Shown: piece after piece, positions 18,436 to 27,551 of the stretch
Layout of the letters: each line of letters begins with the position of its first letter
Position numbering within the stretch: position 1 is the stretch's first letter
Source: Clostridia bacterium
GTDB lineage: Bacteria > Bacillota > Clostridia > Peptostreptococcales > Caminicellaceae
NCBI GenBank assembly: GCA_022361035.1
Contig: JAKSBP010000325.1
Location: 1 to 59,937 of the forward strand
Length of the DNA: 59,937 bases
Reading direction: 5' to 3'
Notes under the pieces: model-generated
The model's database searches: none
Seen by the model: the letters and a program-made list of their open reading frames with translations, nothing else
What the model was told of the DNA's origin: nothing
Program-made: the position numbers and the translations under genes

Positions 18436-19485
18436 ATGAAAAAGACTATGAGGACGATCATTAAAAGAGAAGCAAAGGAGGGGGCTGAATTAGCTACAAG
18501 GGAAATTCCTCAGATTACTTCAAATGAAGTACTCGTTAAGGTACTTGCTACCTCCATATGTGGGACTGACTATCATATATATAGTTGGGACCCGTGGTCA
18601 CAGGGAAGAATTAAACCTCCAAAGGTAATGGGTCATGAATTTGCTGGAGAAGTTGTTAAGGTTGGGGAAAAGGTTTCCAAAGTAAAGATTGGAGACATAG
18701 TTTCTGCGGAAACCCATATTGTTTGTGGAAAATGTGAACTTTGTTTAACTGGTCAAGCCCATATTTGTACTGAGACTGAAATTTTAGGAGTAGATACTGA
18801 TGGAACCTTTGCTGAGTATGTGGCAATTCCAGAAGAAAATGCTTGGGTTAATGATCCAAGTGTTCCTCCAGAATATCTCTGTATACAAGAGCCGCTCGGG
18901 AATGCGGTCCAGACAGTCTTATCTGGTGAAATAATTGGTAAGACTATTGCTGTAGTGGGATGTGGCCCTATCGGAATTATGGCGGTAGCAGTAGGAAAGG
19001 CTGTTGGAGCTGCAAAGGTTATAGCTATAGAAGTAAATGAATACAGGCTTAATTTAGCAAAGGAAATTGGAGCCGATGTAACAATTAATCCTTTAAAGGA
19101 AGATGTTATAAATAGAGTACATGAAGAAACAGAAGGGCTTGGTGTTGACGTAGTAACTGAAATGTCCGGTAGTCCCATAGCAATTGAGCAAGCTTTGAAA
19201 TATATAAAACTAGGTGGCAGAATGGCTATGCTTGGGATTCCTACAGAAGATGTTAAGATGGATGTGGCTAACGGTATAGTATTTAAAGGAATACAAATAC
19301 ATGGTATAGTAGGAAGAAAGATGTACGATACATGGTATCAGGTAAAGGGTCTTATTGCATCTGGAAATCTAAACTTGGACAAGTTAATTACCCACAGATT
19401 TGATTTAGAAGATTACGAAAAGGGTATGGAATTAATGAAGAGTGGTAATTGTGGAAAGGTAGTATTATTTCCTAATATGAAGTGA
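18436..19485 (+). CDS. tdh: L-threonine 3-dehydrogenase
   Basis: A 349-residue zinc-dependent medium-chain dehydrogenase. It has the catalytic zinc motif CGTDYHIYSWDPWSQ (about Cys38), GHEFAGEV, four structural-zinc Cys in CGKCELCLTGQAHIC, and the NAD-binding motif VGCGPIGIMAV (about 174-184). It oxidises threonine to 2-amino-3-oxobutyrate. With kbl directly downstream the pair makes glycine and acetyl-CoA from threonine. The start ATG 18436 follows AGAGGGGGAAAG. The 153-base gap to kbl has no terminator, so co-transcription is likely. Confidence 0.94.
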   Translation: MKKTMRTIIKREAKEGAELATREIPQITSNEVLVKVLATSICGTDYHIYSWDPWSQGRIKPPKVMGHEFAGEVVKVGEKVSKVKIGDIVSAETHIVCGKCELCLTGQAHICTETEILGVDTDGTFAEYVAIPEENAWVNDPSVPPEYLCIQEPLGNAVQTVLSGEIIGKTIAVVGCGPIGIMAVAVGKAVGAAKVIAIEVNEYRLNLAKEIGADVTINPLKEDVINRVHEETEGLGVDVVTEMSGSPIAIEQALKYIKLGGRMAMLGIPTEDVKMDVANGIVFKGIQIHGIVGRKMYDTWYQVKGLIASGNLNLDKLITHRFDLEDYEKGMELMKSGNCGKVVLFPNMK

Positions 19486-19638
19486 AGAATACTTGTAGGT
19501 CAATACTTTGGGGTGGAGATTAAGGGATTAGGTGTAAGATTAGGGTTTAAATAAGAAGGTTAGTATTAAGGATTATTTAAACAAAGGCTAATTTTGATTT
19601 AATTTCGATCTCAATTTTAATAAAGGGAGGTTTTTATA

Positions 19639-20829
19639 ATGTCAAATGTTCATGAACTGAAGTTTTTAAAGGACAAAATTAAGGATTTAAAGGAACAGGG
19701 GGTTTACAGAAAGCTTCCAACTTTAGAAGGTGCTAATGAAGCGGAGATAATTCTAAATGGAAAGAAGGTTATCAATCTATCTTCAAATAATTATCTTGGT
19801 TTTGCTAACCATCCTAGATTAAAAGAAGCAGCAATTAAAGCTGTAGAAAAATACGGTATAGGTTCAGGGGCAGTTAGAACTATAGTGGGTAATATGGATA
19901 TACATGAAGAACTGGAAGATGTGCTTGCCCAGTTTAAAAGAGAAGAAGCTGTTATGGTATTTCAATCTGGGTTCAATTGTAATGCAGGAACTATACAAGC
20001 TATAACAGAGAAAGGAGACTTAATAGTATCCGACGAATTAAATCACGCTAGTATCATAGATGGAGCTAGGCTTTCAAGGGCAGATAAGACGATATATAAA
20101 CACAATGATATGGATAGTCTAGAGAAAGTTCTAAAGGAAAATAGAGAGAAATATAAAAATATACTGATTATTACAGATGGAGTATTTAGTATGGATGGAG
20201 ATGTTGCGGATTTACCTAGTATAGTAAACCTTGCTGAAAAATATGAAGCAATGACCTATGTTGATGATGCCCATGGATCGGGTGTCCTAGGTGAAAATGG
20301 TCGTGGTACAGTAGACCACTTTGGCTTACATGGTAGGGTTGACTTTAGTATTGGTACTTTATCAAAGGCTATAGGGGCAATTGGGGGATACGTAGCGGGA
20401 AGTAAAACGATGCAGGATTGGTTAAGCCATAGAGGCAGACCGATATTGTTTAGTACCTCATTACCTCCAGCAGCAGTTGGTGCAATAATTGAAGCTGTTA
20501 AAATGCTTATGGAATCAAGTGAATACACAGATAGGCTTTGGTCAAATTCTAGATTCTTTAAGGAAAAACTAGGTAAGCTTGGCTTTGATACAGGAAAGAG
20601 CGAGACTCCAATTACACCGGTTATTATCGGTGATGAAGCTAAAACCATGGAGTTCTCTAAGAAGCTGTTTGAAAATGGAGTCTTTGTATCAGGAATAGTA
20701 TTTCCAACGGTGCCAAAGGGAACTGGTAGAGTAAGATGTATGGTAACTGCTGGCCACACAGAAGAGCAGCTTGAAAGAGCAGTAGGAGTCTTTGAAAAGG
20801 TCGGTAGGGAAATGAATATTCTTAAATAG
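19639..20829 (+). CDS. kbl: Glycine C-acetyltransferase (2-amino-3-ketobutyrate CoA ligase)
   Basis: A 396-residue PLP-dependent alpha-oxoamine synthase. It has [15 protein letters not shown] near the N-terminus, [13 protein letters not shown], and the PLP lysine in [13 protein letters not shown] (about residue 240). It splits 2-amino-3-oxobutyrate with CoA into glycine and acetyl-CoA. AGGGAGG precedes ATG 19639. Close neighbours of the oxoamine synthase family (BioF) are similar, but the tdh context makes Kbl the right call. Confidence 0.93.
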   Translation: MSNVHELKFLKDKIKDLKEQGVYRKLPTLEGANEAEIILNGKKVINLSSNNYLGFANHPRLKEAAIKAVEKYGIGSGAVRTIVGNMDIHEELEDVLAQFKREEAVMVFQSGFNCNAGTIQAITEKGDLIVSDELNHASIIDGARLSRADKTIYKHNDMDSLEKVLKENREKYKNILIITDGVFSMDGDVADLPSIVNLAEKYEAMTYVDDAHGSGVLGENGRGTVDHFGLHGRVDFSIGTLSKAIGAIGGYVAGSKTMQDWLSHRGRPILFSTSLPPAAVGAIIEAVKMLMESSEYTDRLWSNSRFFKEKLGKLGFDTGKSETPITPVIIGDEAKTMEFSKKLFENGVFVSGIVFPTVPKGTGRVRCMVTAGHTEEQLERAVGVFEKVGREMNILK

Positions 20830-20841
20830 AAGAGTACATAG

Positions 20842-20900
20842 TAAACCTGAAAGATTGCTTCGATAATAAAGCTAGATAAATCTTTCGGGTTTATTTTTTT
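20842..20900 (+). terminator. Terminator of the tdh-kbl unit
   Basis: A 15-bp stem TAAACCTGAAAGATT/AATCTTTCGGGTTTA (20842-20856 with 20879-20893) is followed by a T8 run. Confidence 0.9.
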
Positions 20901-20957
20901 TATAATATAATTGTAAGTGAAGAATTTATTCAGAATAAAAAACGAAAGAGGATAGAA

Positions 20958-21239
20958 ATGATTATTGGGAGCTGTGAAATTGAACTACTAATATTTGAAG
21001 TTAATTCTTTAAAGGAAAAAAGACAGGTAATTAAAAGTCTAATAAACAGAATACAATCCAGATTCAATGTATCTATAGCGGAAGTAGGTTTAAATGAAAT
21101 ATGGAGAAGGGGTCTTATTGCCTTTGCTTGTGTGACCACTTCCACAAAACATGCTAATCAGATAATTAATAATGTTGTTAAATTTATGGAGAATGATAAT
21201 AGGGTGGAGATTATTAATTGTGAGTTTGAGATAATATAA
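20958..21239 (+). CDS. DUF503 family protein (YlxP-like)
   Basis: A 93-residue small alpha/beta protein. It opens with IIGSCEIELLIFEVNSLKEK, followed by an RFNVSIAEVG strand, the pattern of the DUF503/YlxP family. YlxP is usually found near translation factors (rbfA/infB); here it stands alone. The function is unsettled; a ribosome-associated role has been proposed for the family. GAAAGAGGATAG precedes ATG 20958. Confidence 0.85.
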   Translation: MIIGSCEIELLIFEVNSLKEKRQVIKSLINRIQSRFNVSIAEVGLNEIWRRGLIAFACVTTSTKHANQIINNVVKFMENDNRVEIINCEFEII

Positions 21240-21297
21240 TCTCTTAGCCCCATTAGTTAACTACAAAATTTTGATTTTATAAATCTACATAAAAAAA

Positions 21298-21326
21298 TTG
21301 ACAAAGAGTAAAAGAATTAGTATTAT
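21298..21326 (+). promoter_or_regulatory. Promoter of the riboswitch-controlled transporter operon
   Basis: Perfect TTGACA (21298-21303), a 17-base spacer and TATTAT (21321-21326), about 55 bases before the cobalamin aptamer. Confidence 0.75.
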
Positions 21327-21376
21327 AATTAAGAGAAATATTAGTTATTTTAAAAAGACAATTAAATTAAGAAGAA

Positions 21377-21525
21377 GTTTAAGGTGCTCTAAGGAGATAA
21401 TAGGGAAAAAGGTGAAAGACCTTTGCAGCCCCCGCTACTGTAAGCATGACGAAATTCATAATCCACTGTCTTAGGATGGGAAGGTGAATAGTAGGATGAT
21501 TGTAAGCCAGGAAACCTGCCTTTAA
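21377..21525 (+). promoter_or_regulatory. Cobalamin riboswitch 1
   Basis: It contains the class I core landmarks in order: AAGGTGCTCTAAGGAG near the 5' end, GGTGAAAGACCTTTGCAGCC, the invariant CCCCCGCTACTGTAAGC-type segment (21428-21444), and the B12 box GTAAGCCAGGAAACCTGCC (about 21502-21520). A terminator hairpin follows at 21594. By analogy, bound cobalamin should lower expression of the ABC transporter downstream. Confidence 0.95.
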
Positions 21526-21593
21526 CTGTTTGACATAAAACTTCGGCGGGAGGTTTAATGGTTTATTTTATTGTAATATAAGAAATAGAGCAT

Positions 21594-21623
21594 AAGCATA
21601 CTCATAGGAGTGTGCTTTTTTTG
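21594..21623 (+). terminator. Riboswitch expression-platform terminator 1
   Basis: AAGCATACTC pairs with GAGTGTGCTT (ATAG loop), followed by TTTTTTG. It lies between aptamer and first permease gene. Confidence 0.88.
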
Positions 21624-21721
21624 TTTATGGAAAAGCCCTATAGAAAATTTATATTTATGGTAAAAAATTATTGGATAGAGTGTTTGATTTTAAGAATAGT
21701 TAAGCGGTAGGTAGGTGTATT

Positions 21722-22666
21722 ATGAAAAAGTACTTTTTAAAGAGGTTATTACAAGTGGTTATTGTTATATTTGGAGCATCGTTTTTGACCTTTGCCCTTA
21801 TATATATTAGTCCAGGTGACCCCGCTGAAATGATGTTTAGAGCCCAAGAGATTGTTCCTTCTGAGGAGGCACTAGAACGGGCAAGGGAAGAAATGGGGCT
21901 TAATAATCCATTCATTGTGCAGTATGGAAATTGGCTTATAAATTTGTTAAAGGGAGATATGGGATATTCTTATATAAATACAGGCCCTGTGACTGATATC
22001 TTAAGGCAAAAAATTCCTATGACTATAAAATTAGCGTCTGTAGCATTACTATTTTTAGTTATGTTTTCCTTTACTCTAGGCATTTTATCTGCAATCAAGA
22101 AAAGTAAGTTTTTAGACTATGCTATACGAGGGCTTTCTTTAGTAGGAATATCTATACCAGCCTTTTGGTTAGGGTTAATACTTATATATCTTTTCGTAGT
22201 AAAGATAAATCTTTTTACAATAACAAATCCTGGTGATTTTAAGGGTGTGGTTTTGCCTGGGATAACATTGGCTATACCTTTAATAGGAAGATATACTAGG
22301 CAGATAAGGGCAGCTATATTGGAGCAGCTTTCTTCAGATTATGTAGTAGGTGCCAGGGCTAGGGGCATAAATGAAAGAAGAATTATTTTCGCTCATGTTC
22401 TTCCAAACTCTCTTAAAAGTATTATAACTCTTTTTGCTCTATCTATTGGAGTATTGTTAGGAGGAACCGTTATAGTAGAAAATATTTTTTCTTGGCCGGG
22501 GCTGGGCTCTATGGTAATGAGTGCTATTGTAAATAGAGACTATGCCCTATTACAAGGATACGTTATTTTTATGGCATCCATATATATTACTATAAGCTTT
22601 ACTGTAGATATATCTATTCAGGCCCTTGACCCAAGAGTTCGTTTAAAAGGGGATAAAAGTCAATGA
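21722..22666 (+). CDS. B12-riboswitch-controlled ABC permease, NikB/OppB type
   Basis: A 314-residue permease with six predicted membrane helices. The first helix (9-30) is followed by YISPGDPAEMMFRAQ, and the EAA loop GARARGINERRIIFAHVLPN lies at about 217-236. The family covers nickel, dipeptide and oligopeptide importers. It is the first gene behind cobalamin riboswitch 1, unlike the 5.7-kb operon, where the binding protein comes first. Its end overlaps the next permease by 4 bases (ATGA). The substrate is inferred to be cobalt, nickel or a corrinoid-related compound. Confidence 0.88.
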   Translation: MKKYFLKRLLQVVIVIFGASFLTFALIYISPGDPAEMMFRAQEIVPSEEALERAREEMGLNNPFIVQYGNWLINLLKGDMGYSYINTGPVTDILRQKIPMTIKLASVALLFLVMFSFTLGILSAIKKSKFLDYAIRGLSLVGISIPAFWLGLILIYLFVVKINLFTITNPGDFKGVVLPGITLAIPLIGRYTRQIRAAILEQLSSDYVVGARARGINERRIIFAHVLPNSLKSIITLFALSIGVLLGGTVIVENIFSWPGLGSMVMSAIVNRDYALLQGYVIFMASIYITISFTVDISIQALDPRVRLKGDKSQ

Positions 22667-23481
22667 TAAAGAAAAAACATAAAAGAATTAGTTTTGTAAT
22701 TGTATTATCTATTGCTATCTTAACTATTTTGTTTGCTATTATTGCTCCCCTATTTGCTCCTAATGACCCCTTGGCAACAGACTTTCTTAGCATTTTACAG
22801 GAACCCAGTGATGAATATCCTTTAGGTACGGATCAAGTGGGAAGGTGTATATATTCTAGAATTCTTCATGGAGGAAAGGTTTCCCTTGGAATGACATTTT
22901 TACTTTTGATTCTTATATTTATTTTAGGGGTAATCATTGGAATCGCTGCAGGGATGGCAGATGGAATAATAGATACTATTATAATGAGAATATCAGATAT
23001 TGTCCTTTCCTTTCCCGGTATAGTATTTGCTATTGCTATAGTTGGGATTTTAGGACCAGGTATGCTAAATACTATAGTAGCTTTATCTGTGATTTGGTGG
23101 ACGAAATATGCCAGGCTAACAAGGATTCTTGTGATTGAGGTTAAAAATAGGGAATATATAAATGCTGGTATAATAGCAGGGGCAGGGAAGTTTAAATTGA
23201 TCACCCATTATATTATTCCTAATATTATTTCACCCCTTGTGGTACAATTGGCCCTAGATATTGGAGGAATGCTGTTAACCCTTTCTGGCCTCTCCTTCTT
23301 AGGCCTGGGGGTACAACCACCGACTCCTGAATGGGGGAATATGTTAAGTGAGGGTAGGGCATATCTTCAAACAGCTCCTTGGTTATTAATCTATCCAGGA
23401 TTGGCTATATTTATTGTAGTAGCTATTTTTAATATTTTAGGAGACATGGCAAGGGATATACTTGACCCAAAGCATCTTTAG
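22663..23481 (+). CDS. B12-riboswitch-controlled ABC permease, NikC/OppC type
   Basis: A 272-residue permease, shorter than the OppC at 8.7 kb because its N-terminal cytoplasmic tail is reduced to about 10 residues, as in NikC. It has LGTDQVGRCIYSRILHGG, an EAA-type loop (AGIIAGAGKFKLITHYIIPN) and the closing LSFLGLGVQPP. Coupled by a 4-base overlap to the preceding permease. Confidence 0.88.
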   Translation: MIKKKHKRISFVIVLSIAILTILFAIIAPLFAPNDPLATDFLSILQEPSDEYPLGTDQVGRCIYSRILHGGKVSLGMTFLLLILIFILGVIIGIAAGMADGIIDTIIMRISDIVLSFPGIVFAIAIVGILGPGMLNTIVALSVIWWTKYARLTRILVIEVKNREYINAGIIAGAGKFKLITHYIIPNIISPLVVQLALDIGGMLLTLSGLSFLGLGVQPPTPEWGNMLSEGRAYLQTAPWLLIYPGLAIFIVVAIFNILGDMARDILDPKHL

Positions 23482-23525
23482 ACATAGTATTTCCAAAAAC
23501 TTTTTTAATAAAGGAGAGAAGAGAA

Positions 23526-25091
23526 ATGAAAAAATTGTTAACTGCTTTAGTCTTTATTGTATTTTGTATTGTACTTGTGGCCTGTAGCCAAGAAAATCAA
23601 TCTCAGCAGACCAATGTTGATGGTAGTCAGTCAAATCATTCTGAAGAAATAAAAATCCTTAATGCAGCTACTTTTTGGATGTCCGATAATGTTGAACCTA
23701 CAACTTCCTGGAATGGATGGGTTGCGGCCCGTTTTGGTGTAGGAGAAAATCTTGTACAACTAGATGAAAATATGGATTTTAAACCTGTAATTGCCGAGTC
23801 TTGGGAACAGGTTGATGAGTTGACTACTGTTTTTACTATAAGGGAAGGTATAAGATTCCATAATGGTAATCCCGTAGATGCTAGGGCCTGTAAGGAATCG
23901 ATAGAGAGAGCTTTACGAATAACTAATAGGGAAGATATGAAGCTTCCTATTGAATCTATTAAGGCAGAGGGTCAAATATTGACTATAAAGACCTCAAAAA
24001 TTACTCCTACTTTAGTGAATTTTCTAGCAGACCCCGTCTATATAATTGTGGATACTTCAGTGGCTGATGAAGAAGGTTTTTCTCTTAAACCAATTTGTAC
24101 AGGTCCTTTTAAAATAGTAAATTATGAACCAAATGTTGGAATTAACCTTGAGAGAAATAAGGATTATTGGAAATGTGAAGTTGATGTGGATATTATCAAT
24201 GTTAAGCTTATTAGAGATACTTCTGCCCGTGCGATGGCTTTACAATCAGGTGAGGTTGATTTTGCAACTGCATTGAATCGGAGGGATTTAGAATTATTTG
24301 AGGGAAAGGATGAATTTATAGTACACAGAGGACCAAATTTACGTGTGGCTTTTCTAACCTTAAATATGAATAAGCCCTATATGCAAAATTTAGGATTTAG
24401 ACAAGCCCTTGCCCATGGTATAGATAAGGAGACATATGCAAGGGAAATATACAAGGCTACAAAGGCTAAAGGTCCCTTTAATGAAAGCCTTTCCTTTGCA
24501 TATAAAGGAGAAGATTATTACTCCTACGATCCTGATAAAGCAAGAAGTTTATTAGATAGGGAAGGCTTCGTTGATACAGATGGTGACGGTATTAGGGAAA
24601 TTAATGGAGAGAATATTATATTACAATATGCTACATCTTCTCGTTTTGGTAAAGATGCTGCTAATACTGGAGTGGCAATGCAATCTCAATACAAAGAAAT
24701 TGGAATAGGTATGGAAATTACTCAGTATGAAAACCTATCTGCTATTTCAAAATCAGGAGAATTCGATATTATATGGGATAGATGGTCCTCTGCCCCTACT
24801 GCAGACCCTCAGTATATATTTGAAACTGCTTTTAAAACAGGCTCTCCATCTAACCGTGGAAACTATAGTAATCCAGAACTCGATGCTATTTGTGATAGGC
24901 TTGATAAGACCATTAATAAAGAGGAAAGGGATAAACTCGGGATTGAGGGTGCAGAAATTCTCATGAAGGATGCTGGCATAATCTTTTTATTCTATCTAGA
25001 AGGATCAGTAGTAACAAAAAGCAATATAGAGGGTATTTACAGATTTGTGTCTGACATATACCATATAGATGAAAGAGTGGAAATAAAATAA
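23526..25091 (+). CDS. B12-riboswitch-controlled ABC substrate-binding lipoprotein, NikA-like
   Basis: A 521-residue SBP_bac_5 family lipoprotein (lipobox LVAC, Cys20). Body features resemble the NikA/CntA branch: FTIREGIRFHNGNPVDA, a PICTGPFKI segment, RDTSARAMALQSGEVDFA, and FLTLNMNKPYMQN followed by RQALAHGID. NikA binds nickel via a small chelator; here the B12 riboswitch makes cobalt or a cobalt chelate more likely, which is inference. AAAGGAGAG precedes ATG 23526. An out-of-frame ORF inside it (24727-24966) is a shadow. Confidence 0.85.
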   Translation: MKKLLTALVFIVFCIVLVACSQENQSQQTNVDGSQSNHSEEIKILNAATFWMSDNVEPTTSWNGWVAARFGVGENLVQLDENMDFKPVIAESWEQVDELTTVFTIREGIRFHNGNPVDARACKESIERALRITNREDMKLPIESIKAEGQILTIKTSKITPTLVNFLADPVYIIVDTSVADEEGFSLKPICTGPFKIVNYEPNVGINLERNKDYWKCEVDVDIINVKLIRDTSARAMALQSGEVDFATALNRRDLELFEGKDEFIVHRGPNLRVAFLTLNMNKPYMQNLGFRQALAHGIDKETYAREIYKATKAKGPFNESLSFAYKGEDYYSYDPDKARSLLDREGFVDTDGDGIREINGENIILQYATSSRFGKDAANTGVAMQSQYKEIGIGMEITQYENLSAISKSGEFDIIWDRWSSAPTADPQYIFETAFKTGSPSNRGNYSNPELDAICDRLDKTINKEERDKLGIEGAEILMKDAGIIFLFYLEGSVVTKSNIEGIYRFVSDIYHIDERVEIK

Positions 25092-25164
25092 CCTATTTCT
25101 TCATATTATTTTTATTTGGCTTTGATGTATTGATTATTCTATAATTGGAATGGAGTCTAAAAGA

Positions 25165-25953
25165 ATGACCGGTAAACTGATTGAGATTAAATGTCTCACT
25201 GTTAGATATAAAGATGAGGGAAATGTAATTGAAAATCTGAATATGCATGTTGGGTATAAAGAAATTATTGGCATTGTCGGTGAAAGTGGAAGTGGAAAAA
25301 CAACCTTAATAAGGGCCATAATAAACTTACTTTCTTCGGGGGGAGAAATAGTTTCAGGTGAGATTATATTTAAGGGAGAGGATATAAGCAAATACAGCAA
25401 AGAAAGATGGAGAACTATTAGGGGTAATGAAATTTGTATGATTTTTCAAAACCCTGGATCATATCTGAATCCTATTAAAAGGATAGGCTCCCAGTTTGTA
25501 GAAAGTATTAGAAGTCATATAGATATTTCTAGAAATGAAGCAATAGAAAAGGCTGAAGAAACCTTGAGAAGGATGGGGCTTTGTGATAGCTTTAGAATCA
25601 TGAAATCCTACCCTTTTCAGTTAAGTGGAGGTATGAAACAAAGAATCGCCATTGCCATGGCCTTGGCCATGGAGCCTAAATTAATATTGGCCGACGAACC
25701 AACCAGTGCCCTTGATGTAATCACCCAGGTTCAAATTATCAAAGAGCTCATGAAGCTTAGAAATAATTTTAATACAAGCATTATAATTGTTACTCATAAT
25801 ATAGGATGTGCAGCATATATGGCTGACAGAATTATGGTGATGAATAATGGAGAGATCATAGAGTCTGACTATAAAGAAAATATCATAGCAAAACCGCAAA
25901 TGGATTATACAAAAAAATTACTCGATTCTATCCCTGAACTGGAGGGACATTGA
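25165..25953 (+). CDS. B12-riboswitch-controlled ABC ATPase, NikD/OppD type
   Basis: A 262-residue ATPase with Walker A GESGSGKTTL, signature LSGGMKQRI, Walker B LILADEPTSALD and H-loop VTHN. It stops right after LLDSIPEL and lacks the Cys-rich oligopeptide C-terminal domain. The length and shape therefore match NikD-type ATPases, a small argument for a metal-type substrate. ATG 25165 lies 9 bases after GGAG; ATG 25150 is an in-frame alternative with no ribosome site. Confidence 0.87.
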   Translation: MTGKLIEIKCLTVRYKDEGNVIENLNMHVGYKEIIGIVGESGSGKTTLIRAIINLLSSGGEIVSGEIIFKGEDISKYSKERWRTIRGNEICMIFQNPGSYLNPIKRIGSQFVESIRSHIDISRNEAIEKAEETLRRMGLCDSFRIMKSYPFQLSGGMKQRIAIAMALAMEPKLILADEPTSALDVITQVQIIKELMKLRNNFNTSIIIVTHNIGCAAYMADRIMVMNNGEIIESDYKENIIAKPQMDYTKKLLDSIPELEGH

Positions 25954-25955
25954 CT

Positions 25956-26900
25956 ATGGGGGAAAATGTTATTTTTGAATTGCAAGATGTTCATAAATAT
26001 TTTAAAAATAATGATGGAAGCATTTTAAAAGCAATAAAAAACGTGAATATAAGCTTACGTCAAGGTGAATGTATAGTAATTGTAGGGGAAAGCGGATGTG
26101 GTAAGAGTACCATTGCAAGGTTAATATTACAACTTATAGATATTACTAAGGGTAAGATGTTTTATAAAGGTAGAAATGTTACTAATTTACGTGGCAAAGA
26201 ACTAAAGGAATATTATAGAAATGTGCAAATGATATTTCAAGACCCATTAAGTACTTTTAGCCCTAGAATGAAGATAGGTGGATATATGATTGAACCCTAT
26301 CTGAACTTTAAACTAATGGATAAAAGGTCAGCATATAAGTATGCTGAAGAATTATTGGAAATGGTTGGTTTGAATAAAGAATTCATCGATAGATATCCAA
26401 ATGAGTTGAGTGGTGGTCAGCTGCAAAGGGTTGTAATTGCTAGAACAATTGGTTTAGAACCAGATATAATTATTTGTGATGAATGTACTTCTGCCTTAGA
26501 TGTTTCTATACAGAAGCAGATTATTAATCTTTTGCTGGAATTACAGAGTAAGACAAATTTCTGTAATATATTTATAACCCACGATTTAGCATTGGCAGAA
26601 AGGATTAGTGATAAAATATATGTTATGTATTTAGGAGAAGTAGTGGAGATTTTAAGCAGCAAAAACATATCTAGAGACGCAAGACATCCCTATACTAAGG
26701 CTTTATTAAATGGGGTACTTTCAGTGAAAAACTTTAATAAAGATATTAGAGTTATTGATACACCAATTAATAATTCTGTCAATATCCAAGGATGCTCATT
26801 TGCACCACGATGTCCAAGTGCTTATAAAAATTGTTTTGCAGAAAAGCCTGTTTTAGAAAGATTGAATACCTCCTGCAGTATTGCTTGCAATTTATATTAA
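25956..26900 (+). CDS. B12-riboswitch-controlled ABC ATPase, NikE/OppF type
   Basis: A 314-residue ATPase: Walker [12 protein letters not shown], signature LSGGQLQRV, Walker B IIICDECTSALD. It has a C-terminal Cys-rich oligopeptide-type domain (GCSFAPRCPSAYKNC), which the partner ATPase lacks. The Walker B region reads DEC where most family members have DEP. ATG 25956 is preferred over TTG 25950 because GGAGGG is 9 bases upstream. It is the last gene of the riboswitch operon. Confidence 0.87.
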   Translation: MGENVIFELQDVHKYFKNNDGSILKAIKNVNISLRQGECIVIVGESGCGKSTIARLILQLIDITKGKMFYKGRNVTNLRGKELKEYYRNVQMIFQDPLSTFSPRMKIGGYMIEPYLNFKLMDKRSAYKYAEELLEMVGLNKEFIDRYPNELSGGQLQRVVIARTIGLEPDIIICDECTSALDVSIQKQIINLLLELQSKTNFCNIFITHDLALAERISDKIYVMYLGEVVEILSSKNISRDARHPYTKALLNGVLSVKNFNKDIRVIDTPINNSVNIQGCSFAPRCPSAYKNCFAEKPVLERLNTSCSIACNLY

Positions 26901-26994
26901 AATTTTTCATTGAGTTAAGTTTTGAAAATTTAAAGGGAAGACAAATTATTGACAACCAATACCAAAGTCTAAGATTCTTATACCTCTAAATTTT

Positions 26995-27024
26995 TTGACT
27001 AAAGTTAAAACTATCTGATATAAT
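26995..27024 (+). promoter_or_regulatory. Promoter of the coiled-coil gene
   Basis: TTGACT (26995-27000), an 18-base spacer and TATAAT (27019-27024), about 30 bases before the coding start. Confidence 0.65.
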
Positions 27025-27055
27025 TAATACAATGAGAGGGGGGAGAAATCTAATA

Positions 27056-27379
27056 ATGGAACAAGAAAAGATATTAGGTTTAATACTTAGTAAGCTTGAG
27101 AGTATTGAAAGAGAACAGCAAGAGATGAAGAAGGAACAGCAGGAGATGAAGAAAGAGCAACAAGGAATGAAGAAAGAACAACAAGGAATGAGGAAAGAAC
27201 AACAAGGAATGAGGAAGGAAATATTTGAAAAGTTAGATAAAATTGAGATAAGATTAGATAGATTAGAAGAGGGCCAGGAATCAATAAAGGAATTTATGTT
27301 CAACGCAGAAGCAACCTTTGCAAAATTTGAAAGAGATCATATATTTATAGAGAAGCTAAAAAAAGTTGCTGGAGAATAA
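27056..27379 (+). CDS. Small coiled-coil protein with five heptad repeats
   Basis: A 107-residue protein, almost wholly alpha-helical. After MEQEKILGLILSKLESIE come five exact-length heptads of the form EQQxMKK/EQQxMRK (about residues 20-54), then a second amphipathic coil (EKLDKIEIRLDRLEEGQESI) and a short tail. ATG 27056 follows GAGGGGGGAG at 10 bases; ATG 27032 is in frame but lies in that ribosome site. No domain is recognised. It resembles small phage- or chromosome-borne coiled-coil proteins. A decayed second copy lies at 28634-28830. Confidence 0.75.
   Translation: MEQEKILGLILSKLESIEREQQEMKKEQQEMKKEQQGMKKEQQGMRKEQQGMRKEIFEKLDKIEIRLDRLEEGQESIKEFMFNAEATFAKFERDHIFIEKLKKVAGE
27113..27217 (+). 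repeat. Five tandem 21-bp coding repeats
   Basis: Units start at 27113, 27134, 27155, 27176 and 27197. Each encodes one coiled-coil heptad (EQQ-E/G-M-K/R-K). They differ mainly at third positions, so the array probably expands or contracts by slippage. Confidence 0.9.
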
Positions 27380-27417
27380 AAAGGCTGATGGAAGAAAATC
27401 CATTGGTCTTTTTTTAT
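27378..27417 (+). terminator. Terminator after the coiled-coil gene
   Basis: A stem AAAAGGCTGATGG/CCATTGGTCTTTT with several G-U pairs, loop AAGAAAAT, then a T7 run. It overlaps the stop codon. Confidence 0.82.
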
Positions 27418-27551
27418 TATAAAATTTAAATAATATATAAAAATATAGTATTAATTTACCAAAAATGTTAAAATAATCTTATAAAATTGATTTGAGGAAA
27501 CGTTTTCATTTTAAGTACATAAAAAATATTTTATTAGAATGGAGGTTAAGT

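Noticed and set aside
18753-19178. 141-residue minus-strand ORF
   Set aside because: Antisense to tdh; no ribosome site, no domain.
20256-20759. 167-residue minus-strand ORF
   Set aside because: Antisense to the conserved kbl coding region; composition is that of a shadow frame.
24727-24966. 79-residue + strand ORF in another frame
   Set aside because: It falls wholly inside the NikA-like lipoprotein gene, whose frame is clearly coding.
27113-27217. Possible CRISPR array
   Set aside because: The 21-base units are directly adjacent with no spacers and encode a continuous coiled-coil heptad in frame.
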